Below are positions 1-9,082 of a stretch of 33,305 nucleotides of DNA, one piece after another. The position numbers and the translations under genes are program-made. The notes under the pieces were generated by a model, which was not told where the DNA came from, did no database searches, and saw nothing but the letters and a program-made list of their open reading frames with translations. The first letter of the stretch is position 1. Every line of letters starts with the position of its first letter. This DNA is from Thiorhodococcus minor (GTDB lineage Bacteria; Pseudomonadota; Gammaproteobacteria; Chromatiales; Chromatiaceae): NCBI RefSeq assembly GCF_010820565.1, contig NZ_JAAIJQ010000065.1, forward strand, positions 1 through 33,305, written 5' to 3'.

Positions 1-41
1 AGCGCAGTGCGGGAAATCTGCATGCTGCGTTTGACGAGGGG

Positions 42-61
42 GGCCAGGGGCGACCCTGGCC
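42..61 (-). terminator. GC-rich hairpin downstream of porin remnant
   Basis: An 8-bp perfect inverted repeat, GGCCAGGG/CCCTGGCC, with a 4-nt loop lies just downstream (minus-strand sense) of the truncated porin. No T-tract follows, so a terminator role is only a possibility. Nothing else is recognisable in bases 1-76. Confidence 0.35.
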
Positions 62-76
62 TCTACTCTACCGGTT

Positions 77-687
77 CTAATTGCCGAATCTAGGTTCATA
101 GGCCATCCCGGCAGCCAGGAAGACATAGTCCCCCTGGCTGAGACGCAGATCCTCCGCGAGTGCGATCGCCTTGGGCTCGCCGCTTCCGCGCAGCGCGGCG
201 AGCACTGGATCCAGCGATGGGAAGTCCTCGTCGAGCCAGCTGATGCTGAAGCCCGCGCGGAAGAGCAATTTCGGCAGCTGATACTCCGCCAGTCCTCCCC
301 AGAGTCCGCCGTCGAGCTTGTAGTCGGAGTCCGACCACGAGGCGAGGGTCTCGTCCGTCTTGCCTCCGAAGAGCTTGGCTTTGAGCATCCCGTCGCCCAA
401 AGGATGCCGAACAGTGAGGTCCGCCCCGTCGAAGTGCGTAAAGGGGATGGGGGCGTAGAGCTCCACGGGGGGCGGATCCAGGGGTAGGAGTAGCCGACCT
501 TGCTGGAGTCGGCGTTGAAGTAGATGTCGAGCCCAAGCCGGCCAAGCCGCAGCTCGAAGTCGTCGCGCGGCCGCCAACTGGCTTGGACGCCGGTCCGATC
601 GTGATTCTCCCCGAGATCCTGATTGGCGACGTCCTGTTGCCTTCTATTCTCAGATTGAGGCGGCTGACTCTCCCGAGATCCCCACAT
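77..687 (-). pseudogene. Porin-like outer-membrane protein, truncated and frameshifted
   Basis: The translation shows porin-like beta-strand segments: SWRPRDDFELRLGRLGL, then VGYSYPWIRPPVELY and THFDGADLTVRHPLGDG. They resemble the corresponding part of the porin at 1196-2494 (SWRPTNDWLLRAGRLRL). The segment ending in WIRPP and the segment starting PVELY are in different frames. The break falls on a run of six G (467-472, plus strand); one extra base restores the frame. No signal peptide is found between this fragment and the upstream gene, and the product stops at TAG 77-79 in mid-barrel without a normal C-terminal strand, so both ends appear lost. The native product would have been an outer-membrane channel; its substrate cannot be read. 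It is the last gene of the minus-strand operon. Confidence 0.65.
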
Positions 688-768
688 TGTTTCGATGGGC
701 GCTGTGGCAAAAAGGCTGCTTGCTCCTCGTCGTGGCAATGGCTCTGGCGGTGCGGTCTTGAGCGCCCT

Positions 769-1169
769 TCAGGGCAGCGCGTGCAAGACGCTGACGTCGG
801 CGGTCACATCCGCCTCGTCGGCATAGCCGATTGCGCCCTGGCTCTCCGCGACATAGCGGAGGACTGCCTCGACGCTCTCGAGCTCGCGCGGCGGCGCTCC
901 CTTGCCGACGTAGCGCCTGGCCGTCCAATAGGCGATGTACTTGGCGTCGTCCTGGTCGAGGTAGGTCTCTAGAAAGGTCTCTCTGAGACGATTGCCGGGG
1001 GGAGGTTGATCGGGGTGACGCGCTTGCCGTCGACCTCCACCACCTTGTCCGTGTAGATGCGCTGCACGGTCGTGCGGTCGAGCGGCTTCATGCCCGGATG
1101 CCCAATGACGGCGGGGCCGGCCAGTGCTGGCTGGGCGCAGAGCATGAGCAGGATGAGCAGGCCGCGCAT
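769..1169 (-). pseudogene. PstS-like small periplasmic binding protein, frameshifted
   Basis: The start at 1169 gives a clear signal peptide (MRGLLILLMLCAQPALA). It is followed by a short PBP-like domain of the phosphate-binding PstS-related type: an Ile-Tyr-Thr-Asp-Lys motif, then PINLPPG, RETFLETYL, YWTARRYVGKGAPPREL and, near the end, GAIGYADEAD. The frame breaks at a run of six G (997-1002, plus strand): upstream sequence reads VTPINLPP, while the rest (GNRLRETFLE onward) is in another frame; a seventh G restores about 133 residues. Proteins of this size often sit beside porins and two-component genes, as here, and are thought to sense or bind anions; that role is inference. Either genuine decay or a homopolymer sequencing error could explain the shift. 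Confidence 0.65.
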
Positions 1170-1195
1170 CGTCTGGTGGTCAGGTCGTCTAATCG

Positions 1196-2494
1196 TCAGA
1201 AGATGAAGCTGAGCGACAGGGAGAAGACGTTGAGCTGCCGATCGGGGCTCTCCTCCGCTGCCGGATGGGACGTCCACGAAGCTGGAGACCTCGCCCGTTC
1301 GCACATGCGTCCACTCCGCCTTGAGCTTGGTCGTGGGTGTCGGGCTGTAGGATGCGCCGATTGCGAAGGACTGCTGATCATAGGCCGCCAAGATGTCGGC
1401 GCCGAGGACCTGTGCGGCGTTGATGACCTCCGCGTTGGGTAGATCGGCGGGCACGCGCGTGCGGTTGACCGACCGGTAGAGATCGAGCGCGTCTTCCGTG
1501 GTGCGGATTCCGGCCCAGTAGACCTAGCGGGTCCATTTGCCGACCTGGTGGAGAAGCGCCAGTTAGCCGGCATTGACATCTGGGCCGAGGTCGGTGTCTT
1601 CGAGCCGCCGCCGGACATACTCCGCGATCAGCTTCGATCGGTGAGGCAGCTCCACCTCCGTGCTGAGCGTAAGGACGTTGATCACGATCTTGTCGGTGGT
1701 TGGCACGCCAGGACCAGGCAGCTCTGACAGCGTCTGGTAATAGCCGATCCCGGGCGCGGCCTGCACATAGTCATATCCGGTGTAGATCGGGCCGTAGTCC
1801 ATCTCGGCCTCCGCGTGATGGAGGCCGAGGCGCCAGTAGCTGCTGTCCAGGCGCAGTGAGAGCACGAGCCCCCCGAGCGTCATGTCCAGCCCCTCGTAGA
1901 AGCTGCCGGCGGGAAGGCGGGCTCTAGACCATCGCGCGCATAGAATCGCCAGTCCGTGTGCGCGGCGCGGACATAGCCCTCGAGCGTCCACTCCCAGGCG
2001 TCCGTGAGCCAGGTCTTGGAAAAGAAGAGTCCGTTGACGTCGGGCGTCGGCGTGAGCGAGTAGGCCTCGGTTGGCAGGCGAGCGAAGTCGAAGCTGACGC
2101 CCACGTCGTTGTTTGCGGAATAGAGCAGTAGCGGCAGCCTGAGCCGGCCGGCGCGCAGCAGCCAATCGTTGGTGGGCCGCCAGGAGAGGAAGGCCCAGGT
2201 CAGCGTCGGCTCCCAGGCGTTGTCGCTATGCAGCGACGGCGCCGCCTTGGCCTGCAGGGTTAGGCCCCAGGCATCGGTCAGCCGGGTGTCGAGCTGAATG
2301 CCGATGACGCTGTCGCGATTCAGGGTGCCGTTGTCGTCGATATGGCGCTGATAGATGAAGTCCTGATCCGAGAGCGCGCCCCCAAGGGCGCCGAACCCGG
2401 AGAGGTCGTGGTTGATCTCGGCGGCCGCGGGCAGCGTCGTCAGCGCCAGCAGCGCTGCCGTTGCGGTGGCGATCAGGCGGGGATGGCGGCTCAT
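1196..2494 (-). pseudogene. Porin-like outer-membrane beta-barrel protein, multiply disrupted
   Basis: The ATG at 2494 starts a signal peptide (MSRHPRLIATATAALLALTT, cleaved near AAA-EI). Alternating beta-strand sequence follows and ends in a typical barrel terminus (NVFSLSLSFIF, C-terminal Phe). The reading is broken at least four times. A -1 shift occurs near 1905 (DGLEP continues as RLPAGSFYEGLDMTLGG). Two in-frame stops, near 1562-1564 (TAA) and 1524-1526 (TAG), both occur where Tyr is plausible (AG*LALLHQVGKWTR*VYW). Another shift lies near 1245, before SPDRQLNVF. The repaired product would have about 430 residues. Just upstream, a 10-codon ORF (2523-2491) with an AAGGAG site overlaps this start as ATGA. 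The gene follows the HD-GYP regulator by 41 nt and probably shared its transcript. Nonsense codons besides indels favour real decay. Confidence 0.75.
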
Positions 2495-2535
2495 CGATCT
2501 GTCGTGGCCGGCCGAGCGAGCATTTGGACTCCTTG

Positions 2536-3630
2536 TCAATCATCTGCCAATCTCTCGGCAATCTCTGCGAATTCGTCCTGCAAGGCCAGGAAGGCATCGG
2601 CAATCTTGGGGTCGAAGTGATTGCCGGCTCCCTCCGCGATCAAGGCAACCGAGGCCTCGTGTGTGAATGGCTCCTTGTAGGGCCGCGAGGAGCGTGCGGC
2701 GTCATAGACATCCGCGACCGCCATGAGGCGCGCCGATAGAGGAATCGACTCGCCGCTCAGGCCATCCGGGTAGCCGCTGCCGTTCCAGCGCTCGTGATGG
2801 TGCCGCGTGATCTCGGAGGCGTAGATCAAGAGCGGGTTGTCTTCGCCCATGGATTTCCGGGCTTGCTCGAGGATCTCGAAGCCGCGTGTCGAGTGCGTCT
2901 TCATGATAGCGAATTCTTCCGGCGTCAAGCGTGCGGGCTTGAGCAGGATGTGATCTGGTATGGCGATCTTGCCGACGTCGTGAAGTGGTGCGGCCTGGGC
3001 GATCTGATCGACACTGGCGGCCGTGAGGGCGTCAGGATAGCTGGCGTGCCCCAGCACCCAGCGGCCGAGCAGCCGCACGTACTCCTGGGTCCGGCGGATG
3101 TGATTCCCGGTCTCCTCGTCGCGGAACTCCGCCAGCGAGACCATGACATGGATGGAGGCCGCCTGCAGCTGGAGGACCTGATCGACCTGCCGGGTCACTT
3201 CTTCCTGAAGCCAGGCGCTTTGGTTCTCCATGAAGTCCTGCCAGCGCTTCATCTGGATGTGCGTGCGCAGGCGTGCGAGGACGATCGCGGGTGTCAATGG
3301 CTTGTGGATGTAGTCCACGGCACCGACCTCGAAGCCCGTCTGCTCGTCCTCGACGTCCATGGCCGCCGTTACGAAGATGACAGGGACGCGTGCCGTCGCT
3401 GGGTTGGCTTTGAGGCGGCGGCAGACCTCGAAGCCATTCATCCCCGGCATCATGACGTCGCAGAGAATGATGTCCGGAGGCGACTGAAAGGCGAGGTCGA
3501 GCGCGCGCTGACCATCGTTGGCCATGCGGACGCGGTAGTCCGTCTTGAGCATTTGCGCGAGCAGGCTCAGATTGGCGGGTGTGTCGTCCACCACCAGAAC
3601 GGTCGCGCGCTCGGTGTCGATCGCCAGCAT
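2536..3630 (-). CDS. Response regulator with HD-GYP cyclic di-GMP phosphodiesterase domain
   Basis: A 364-residue cytoplasmic protein. The N-terminal REC domain (about 10-125) has D15/D16, phosphoacceptor D58 and K110. A helical linker rich in Gln and Glu (128-160) leads to an HD-GYP domain (about 160-345) with HD at 217-218 in HDVGK, the HHHE cluster at 277-280 and GYP at 286-288. All metal-binding motifs are visible, so it should hydrolyse c-di-GMP when its REC domain is phosphorylated. The start has an AAAGGAGG site seven bases upstream and lies 2 nt after the stop of the hybrid kinase, so the kinase is almost certainly its partner. It is not related to the GGDEF/EAL protein at 9187 but acts on the same second messenger. 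Confidence 0.93.
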   Translation of the reverse strand: MLAIDTERATVLVVDDTPANLSLLAQMLKTDYRVRMANDGQRALDLAFQSPPDIILCDVMMPGMNGFEVCRRLKANPATARVPVIFVTAAMDVEDEQTGFEVGAVDYIHKPLTPAIVLARLRTHIQMKRWQDFMENQSAWLQEEVTRQVDQVLQLQAASIHVMVSLAEFRDEETGNHIRRTQEYVRLLGRWVLGHASYPDALTAASVDQIAQAAPLHDVGKIAIPDHILLKPARLTPEEFAIMKTHSTRGFEILEQARKSMGEDNPLLIYASEITRHHHERWNGSGYPDGLSGESIPLSARLMAVADVYDAARSSRPYKEPFTHEASVALIAEGAGNHFDPKIADAFLALQDEFAEIAERLADD

Positions 3631-3632
3631 GC

Positions 3633-6600
3633 CTAGCCTCCTTTCGTGCGCTCATCCAGGGAATCGAGCAGCGCGAGCGCGTTGTCGAAGTCGAAGCGCT
3701 CCATGGCGCGGCTGATCCGCTGCATCGTCGCAACGGGAAGCAGCGTGGCGATAGAGCCCGAGTGCGCCTGCCAGAGGTCGGTCGCCTCGATGTCGCCCTC
3801 GGCGAGGAGGGCACGGATGCGCTCGATCTGCTCGGCGGCGTCGCCCGAGCTCGCGGAGACGCTTGCGGGGGCGGCGGGGCTTGCGGGCTCGAGCGCACGC
3901 AGGCCGCGCAGGATGGGCTCGAGCGCCCGGATGAAATCCCGCAGCTTTGTAGGCGTCCGCAGGTCTGCGGCCTTGGCGGCGCGCTCCAGCTCTAGGGCGC
4001 GTGCCGCAACGGCGTCCATCCCTAGGGTGCCCGCCAAGCCCTTCGCGGTATGGACATAGCGTCGCATGGACTCCCAGTCGCGGCGATCGAGATCGCCGTC
4101 GAGCCTGGCTTGAGCGTCTCTGTGCTGCGTCGCGAAGCTGCGCAGGAGATCCAGGTAGAGCGACCTGTTGCCGCCGACGTGCATCAGGCCTTGTCGCGTG
4201 TCGAGCCCGGGGATGTGCGGGAGATCATCGCTCTGACTTGCCCTGTCCGGCGGCGGAGGGGGCGCCTGGGGGATGCTCGCATCCGCTCCGGCGACCTGGT
4301 ATTCGGCGAGGATGGCGTAGAGCGCTTCCGGCTCGAAGGGCTTGGCGAGATAGCCTTGCATCCCGAGCGCGAGTCCGCGCTCGCGCTCGTCCGACATGGC
4401 GTGCGCCGTCATGGCGACGATGGGCAGATGCTCGTACCTCGGGTGAGCGCGCAGACGCTCTGTTGCTTGATAGCCATCCATCACGGGCATCTGGAGATCC
4501 ATGAGGACGAGGGCGTAGTGCTCTGGCGGTAGCATCGCGAGCCGGTCGAGCGCCTCGGCGCCATTGTTGGCGACATCGACATCCACTCCCCGCTTGCGCA
4601 TGAGCTCGCTCGCCAGCTGCTGATTCAGGCTGTTGTCCTCGACCAGGAGGACGCGCATGCCTTGCAGATCGAGGCTGGGGTCGGCGTGACTGAAGTGGGT
4701 GCTCCGCGACTCGATCTTCGCGCCCTCCTTGAGTCGGTCGAGCAAGGCCCGCGGCATGATCGGCTTGCCGATGAAATCTGTCGCGCCGAGGTCTTGGGCA
4801 TGCTCGCGGATGCCGCTCAGGTCGAAGGCCGAGACGATGATGGTCGCCTTCGGGGCTGGCACCCCGCGCGCGCGCAGCGCTTCGAGGACGGCATCGCCGT
4901 CCATGCCGGGCATGAGCCAATCGAGGATGAGGAGATCATAGGGCGTGCCCTTGGCCCAGGCGTCCGCGACATGGTCGACGGCACATCTGCCGTTCGAGCA
5001 TTGGTCGATGCGCTGGATCGAGAGCTGCGACAAGAGCCCTGTCAGAACGGCGCGCGCCGCCGGATAGTCGTCGACGACCAGGGCGCGCAGGCTCGACAGT
5101 GCTGGCGGCAGCTGCGCTGCTGTCGGCGTTGCGGCCGGGCGTTTGAAGGCAAGCTCGAAGGCGAACGTCGAGCCCCGTCCCGGCAGGCTCCGCACCTCCA
5201 TGCGCCCCCCCATCAGCTCGACGAGACGCTTGGAAATCACCAGTCCCAGCCCGGTGCCGCCGTATTTGCGCGTCGTCGATCCATCCGCCTGGGTGAATTC
5301 CTTGAATAGCCGGGCTTGCTGCTCGTCGCTGATGCCGATGCCCGTGTCTTCGACCGCGAAATGGATGACGACCTGTCCGGCGTCTTCGTGACGCCGCTCC
5401 AGCACCAGGCGCACATGGCCCTGGTCGGTGAACTTGACGGCGTTCGAAAGCAGGTTGGCGAGGATTTGACGCAGCCTCAAGGCGTCTCCGACCAGCTCTC
5501 CGCCCTCGCGAATGAGCCAGAGTCCGCCGGCGTCGAAAAGCAGCTCGACCTCCTTCTCCTGCGCGCGCTGCTGCACCAGGAGCAGCGCCTCGCCGACGAT
5601 CTGCTCGAGCTGGAAAGGTGCTAGGTCCAGCTCCAGGCGGTCGGCCTCGACCTTGGAGAAGTCCAGGACGTCGTTGAGGATACCCAGGAGCGACTTGGCC
5701 GCGGATTGCGACTTGGTGAGATAGTCGCGCTGCTGGCCGCTGAGCTGGGTGCCGAGGGCGAGGTGCAGCATGCCGATGACGGCGTTCATCGGGGTGCGGA
5801 TCTCGTGGCTCATGTTGGCGAGGAAGCGGCTCTTGGCCAGCGTGGCCGCTTCGGCCTTGGCGCGTGCGGCCTCGAGCTCGGCCTGTACGGCCTCCCGGTG
5901 CCGGATATCGGCCGAGATCGCCCGCGCCATGTCGTCCAGGATCGCCGCGAGCACACGCAGCTCCTCGACGCCGCCCAGATTCCCGGCGCGGGCGTCGTAG
6001 TGCCCCTCGGCGAGCTGGCCGGCCGTCGTGCGCAGGCCTTTCACCGGGCGCAGGACATGGGTCGCGATGATGCGGATGCCGAATCCGACGAAGACGATCA
6101 TGAGCAGGAAGCCGATGCTCGATGCCCAGATCCAGTCTTGGAGGCGCGCGCGCGCATGGGCCAGCTCGTCGCCCGTGCGCGCATCCACGAGTGTGAGCAG
6201 GCTCTCGATGGCCTCGGAGAGGCGCAGCCAGGCCTTGTTGTAAGTCTGACCGTTGATGAGCTCGAGGGCGAAGGCGGGGTCGGGCTCGCCGTCCGAGACG
6301 AAGCTCTTGGCCTTTGGGTCATAGAGGCCCTGGGTCGCGGCGAAGGCGATCTGCTCAAGCTCCTTCAGGGATTCGTTGGCTGCGAGCACGGCGTTCAGCG
6401 CCTCCAGCTCGGTGCTGTTGAGCCCGAGCGAGCGCATGCGATCTCGAAGCGATTGGAAGGTCCCGTCCGTGGGCAGCCCGTGCTCGACCTCGCCGGCGAT
6501 GACCTTGCCCCAGTAGATCATGGGGCTCTTGTGCGGCAGGGCCGGCTTCTCGCCCTCGCGGATGCCGAGGATGTCGTAGTAGTAGAGCAGGAAGCGCGGA

Positions 6601-6812
6601 TCCCCGGTGTTGGCGTAGAGTGCGACCAGCCGCCCGAGCATCTGCGATTCTTCCCTCAGTCCCTGCACCAGGGTCAGGGCGCGCTGCCGATGCTCCTGGG
6701 TCTGACTCAGGAGCCGATGGGATTGCGCGACGAGCAGGGTGAAGCTGCCGTTGATGGCGATCATCACGAGGAGCGCCACGGAGAAGACGACGGAGAGCCG
6801 ACTGAGCCTCAT
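3633..6812 (-). CDS. Hybrid sensor histidine kinase with two REC domains and HPt
   Basis: A 1059-residue inner-membrane kinase. TM1 (about 7-29) and TM2 (about 228-250) enclose a periplasmic sensor domain of about 200 residues with no family I recognise. HAMP (about 252-305) and a short coiled coil (305-327) follow, then HisKA with H336 in the SHEIRTPMN motif and HATPase (N-box NLLSNAVKF, DTGIGI, GGTGLGL; about 440-557). REC1 has D631 and K683, REC2 has D772 and K824, and the HPt has H921 in HTAKGLAG. The chain therefore supports a full phosphorelay. REC1 is more divergent (DWLMPGMDG). About 100 helical residues follow the HPt, looking like a degenerate second HPt. The HD-GYP gene follows after 2 nt and is the likely output. 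The periplasmic sensor may respond to ligands handled by the decayed porin/PstS-like genes downstream; this is inference. Confidence 0.93.
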   Translation of the reverse strand: MRLSRLSVVFSVALLVMIAINGSFTLLVAQSHRLLSQTQEHRQRALTLVQGLREESQMLGRLVALYANTGDPRFLLYYYDILGIREGEKPALPHKSPMIYWGKVIAGEVEHGLPTDGTFQSLRDRMRSLGLNSTELEALNAVLAANESLKELEQIAFAATQGLYDPKAKSFVSDGEPDPAFALELINGQTYNKAWLRLSEAIESLLTLVDARTGDELAHARARLQDWIWASSIGFLLMIVFVGFGIRIIATHVLRPVKGLRTTAGQLAEGHYDARAGNLGGVEELRVLAAILDDMARAISADIRHREAVQAELEAARAKAEAATLAKSRFLANMSHEIRTPMNAVIGMLHLALGTQLSGQQRDYLTKSQSAAKSLLGILNDVLDFSKVEADRLELDLAPFQLEQIVGEALLLVQQRAQEKEVELLFDAGGLWLIREGGELVGDALRLRQILANLLSNAVKFTDQGHVRLVLERRHEDAGQVVIHFAVEDTGIGISDEQQARLFKEFTQADGSTTRKYGGTGLGLVISKRLVELMGGRMEVRSLPGRGSTFAFELAFKRPAATPTAAQLPPALSSLRALVVDDYPAARAVLTGLLSQLSIQRIDQCSNGRCAVDHVADAWAKGTPYDLLILDWLMPGMDGDAVLEALRARGVPAPKATIIVSAFDLSGIREHAQDLGATDFIGKPIMPRALLDRLKEGAKIESRSTHFSHADPSLDLQGMRVLLVEDNSLNQQLASELMRKRGVDVDVANNGAEALDRLAMLPPEHYALVLMDLQMPVMDGYQATERLRAHPRYEHLPIVAMTAHAMSDERERGLALGMQGYLAKPFEPEALYAILAEYQVAGADASIPQAPPPPPDRASQSDDLPHIPGLDTRQGLMHVGGNRSLYLDLLRSFATQHRDAQARLDGDLDRRDWESMRRYVHTAKGLAGTLGMDAVAARALELERAAKAADLRTPTKLRDFIRALEPILRGLRALEPASPAAPASVSASSGDAAEQIERIRALLAEGDIEATDLWQAHSGSIATLLPVATMQRISRAMERFDFDNALALLDSLDERTKGG

Positions 6813-7014
6813 CGGCTCGCAGGTCCGCGCTTGGACCCTTGGGCCGACGGCTTCCGGACCCCAGCTGCGTCCGGGCGGCCGTCGGGGCGGGGCTGTCCGC
6901 GGCCGCCGTGGCGCGGCTGCCGCCTAGGCTCGCTCTGGCCGAGGTCACCCCTCTTCGGCTGGCGGCCGCAAGCGCGCTGCGTCATGGCCGTTGATACCCT
7001 TAGGTCCGCTGGGC

Positions 7015-7917
7015 TCAGGCGTTCGCAGCGAGGAGGCGCTCTTGGCTCAGGAAGCTCCTCACCGCGTCGACGAAGACCTCCGGCCGCTCTTCCTGCGGGA
7101 GATGGCCGCAATCCGGGATTACCTCGAGCCGCGCGCCCGGGATGGCTTCCGCCAGACGGCGGCTCTCTTCCGGCTTGACGGCGCGGTCGTGCTCGCCGGT
7201 CATGACCAGGGTCGGGGCCGCGATGTCCGCGAGCTTGTCATCCAAATCGAGCCGGCGCGTCGCGAGGAAGAGCTCGAAGAAGGCCTGATCCCATGGGCCC
7301 AGCATGAACTCGCGCTTGTAGGTCGCGATAACGGCACCCGGCAAGCGCTCCTGGCGATACCAGAACTTCCTGATTGCCTTGTCGTACAGCTTGACGATCA
7401 TGAGCTTCATGATGCGCGAGAAGACCGGGCGCAGCCCCTTCATCATGCCGAGCACAGGCGCAGGGACCTCGCTGGTCGCATAGCCGCTGAAGATCATGGC
7501 GCCGACCAAGACCAGGCCCTTGACGCGCTCCGGGTGTCTCAGCGCGGTCATTACCGCGATGGTGCCGCCCGTGGAGCTGCCGACGAGGATCGCCTGCTCG
7601 AAGCCGAGCGCCTTCACCAGGTCCGCGACCAGGTCGCTCTGAGCGTCGGCACTGTAAGGCGATGGCGCCGAGCCCTTCGGCAGGGGTCTCGACGTCAGTC
7701 CGCACACCGGCCGGTCGAAGGCGACCAGCGTCGCCTCCTCGGCCAGGGGCAGGCTCACGTCGCGCCATGACCTCAGGCTCATGAAGCTCCCATGCAGGAG
7801 CAGGATCAGCGTGGGGCCCTGTCCGTAGCGTTTGTAGTGGATTCTGAAGCCGCCGACCTCGATGAAGAGACTGTCGGGCTCGGCAAGCTCGGTTTGATAG
7901 GCGGGAATGGTGTCCAT
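7015..7917 (-). CDS. Alpha/beta-fold hydrolase
   Basis: A 300-residue single-domain hydrolase. The oxyanion segment is LLHGSFMSLRSW (40-51); nucleophile S115 sits in GSSTG; a lid region (about 145-215) is rich in Met and aromatic residues; acid D244 is in TGEHD and H272 in CGHLPQEERPE. The full catalytic triad is present, so it is probably an active esterase/lipase or C-C hydrolase; the substrate is unknown. I chose ATG 7917 because the fold begins directly after it; an in-frame ATG at 7944 and a longer open frame to 8067 also exist. Shine-Dalgarno support is weak for all. It has no operon partner. No signal peptide is seen, so it is cytoplasmic. Confidence 0.85.
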   Translation of the reverse strand: MDTIPAYQTELAEPDSLFIEVGGFRIHYKRYGQGPTLILLLHGSFMSLRSWRDVSLPLAEEATLVAFDRPVCGLTSRPLPKGSAPSPYSADAQSDLVADLVKALGFEQAILVGSSTGGTIAVMTALRHPERVKGLVLVGAMIFSGYATSEVPAPVLGMMKGLRPVFSRIMKLMIVKLYDKAIRKFWYRQERLPGAVIATYKREFMLGPWDQAFFELFLATRRLDLDDKLADIAAPTLVMTGEHDRAVKPEESRRLAEAIPGARLEVIPDCGHLPQEERPEVFVDAVRSFLSQERLLAANA

Positions 7918-7959
7918 AGCAGCTAGGCGCCCCTGATGTCGCATCCTCTTCGAAGAATT

Positions 7960-7971
7960 GGTGGATCCACC
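7960..7971. promoter_or_regulatory. 12-bp perfect palindrome upstream of hydrolase
   Basis: GGTGGATCCACC is a perfect palindrome 43 bp upstream of the hydrolase start at 7917. It could be an operator, but it does not match a consensus I recognise. Confidence 0.3.
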
Positions 7972-8171
7972 CTGTGAGATCTTACCCAGGAAGGCGTCGG
8001 TCTTTCGACCGGCGCACTGACGAATAGAGCAAGACGTCACAGCACTCGCGGAGATCGGGGGCGTCATGATGCGGCAAAGCAGCCAGGCTCGCCAGGTGCA
8101 AGGCGGGCGGGGCCGTGCGCGTCGCCGCGGGTCGAGGTCGGCGGCGACTCTGTCCGGCGAAGAAACGGCGC

Positions 8172-8205
8172 TACCCAGGCGCGGCGCCGGGCGTGCGCCT
8201 GGGTA
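8172..8205 (-). terminator. Hairpin terminator of lipoprotein gene
   Basis: An 11-bp perfect stem (TACCCAGGCGC/GCGCCTGGGTA) with a 12-nt loop lies 19 bp past the lipoprotein stop codon. In the minus sense it is followed by GCGCCG and then TTTCTT. This is likely an intrinsic terminator with an interrupted T-tract. Confidence 0.55.
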
Positions 8206-8223
8206 CCGCCGCTCGGGGCGGCG

Positions 8224-8718
8224 CTAGCGGTAGCTCATGTAGGACTGAACGCAGTTGTTGTAGGTGATGTCGTACACCTGCTGGGTGTCCTGCAGGGTTC
8301 CCTGACTGAGCGCGGCCCCAGTCGCGGCGCCGGCAGCCGCGCCGGCACCGGCCATGTCATGTGTCTTGGGCTTGCCGGGCCGGCCGCCAGGTCCGCCAGG
8401 CCCCCTCGGCCCTGGCCCAGGACGTGGGCCGCGGCCGCTCGGGGCTTGGATTTGATTGCCGATGACGGCGCCCGCGATGGTGCCGATCGCGGTGAAGGCG
8501 ACCTCTTTGTTCACATTGTCCTGTTTGGCCTTCTCGGCGGCCTGGTAGGCGCGCTGGCGACAGAGACTGTCCTCGGAGGCGGAGACGCCGCCACTGCCGA
8601 TCTGTGCCGGGTAGGTCGGCATCATGGGTGTGGCCTGCATGCTGGAGCAGCCGGCGAGTGCTGCCGTTAAGAAGGCGAGCGCTGTGAATATTCGCGCTGA
8701 TCGGTGACTGCGGGGCAT
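8224..8718 (-). CDS. Glycine-zipper lipoprotein with Pro/Gly-rich insert
   Basis: A 164-residue predicted lipoprotein. The signal peptide ends in a lipobox, LAG-C24, then SS, so it should be lipidated and exported; Ser at +2 favours the outer membrane. Two small-residue zipper segments (AIGTIAGAVIGNQI, about 77-90, and AGAGAAAGAATGAAL, about 123-137) are typical of Gly-zipper envelope lipoproteins. Between them (about 94-117) is a collagen-like Pro/Gly/Arg stretch, which looks inserted. Two Cys besides the lipidated one (C53 and one near the C-terminus) could form a disulfide. Start ATG 8718 is supported by AAGGAG six bases upstream; the open frame continues further upstream but without a ribosome site. 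Specific function is unknown; an envelope-stabilising role is inference. Confidence 0.8.
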   Translation of the reverse strand: MPRSHRSARIFTALAFLTAALAGCSSMQATPMMPTYPAQIGSGGVSASEDSLCRQRAYQAAEKAKQDNVNKEVAFTAIGTIAGAVIGNQIQAPSGRGPRPGPGPRGPGGPGGRPGKPKTHDMAGAGAAAGAATGAALSQGTLQDTQQVYDITYNNCVQSYMSYR

Positions 8719-8911
8719 TCGAAGCTCCTTGTCTTTAGGGGTGGAAGTACGAGATTTAGCGGATTCCCTGGCGTGCGGCAAGCGTTTCGAGTGGCTCGGT
8801 CTGCTTGGCGGTCGCACTGGCGACGCAGCCCTCTGCTCGCTCGGCGCGGCTCAGCGCGAAAGGGCTGTCTGGGTGCCGAAATTTTCTTTTGAAATATTGG
8901 CTTAAGTGATC

Positions 8912-8925
8912 TTGATCTCGATCAA
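8912..8925. promoter_or_regulatory. FNR/Anr-type box
   Basis: TTGATCTCGATCAA matches the FNR/Anr half-sites TTGAT-N4-ATCAA perfectly. It lies 193 bp upstream of the lipoprotein start and 261 bp upstream of the PocR-GGDEF-EAL start, beside the only AT-rich patch of the gap. It could give oxygen-dependent control of either gene; which one is not decided by sequence. Confidence 0.6.
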
Positions 8926-9082
8926 TCCTCCTTCTAATCGCGGTTTGAGAGCTGTCAACGCGGCCGTTATCTTTCATCGGGCCGCCCACATGACCACGCA
9001 GGACGTCATGATGACGCGGCGCGCCATGATCGCGAAGCGAGCCGCCGTGCGCCACCCGCGCCGCCGGGCAGCTGTTGCCTGC

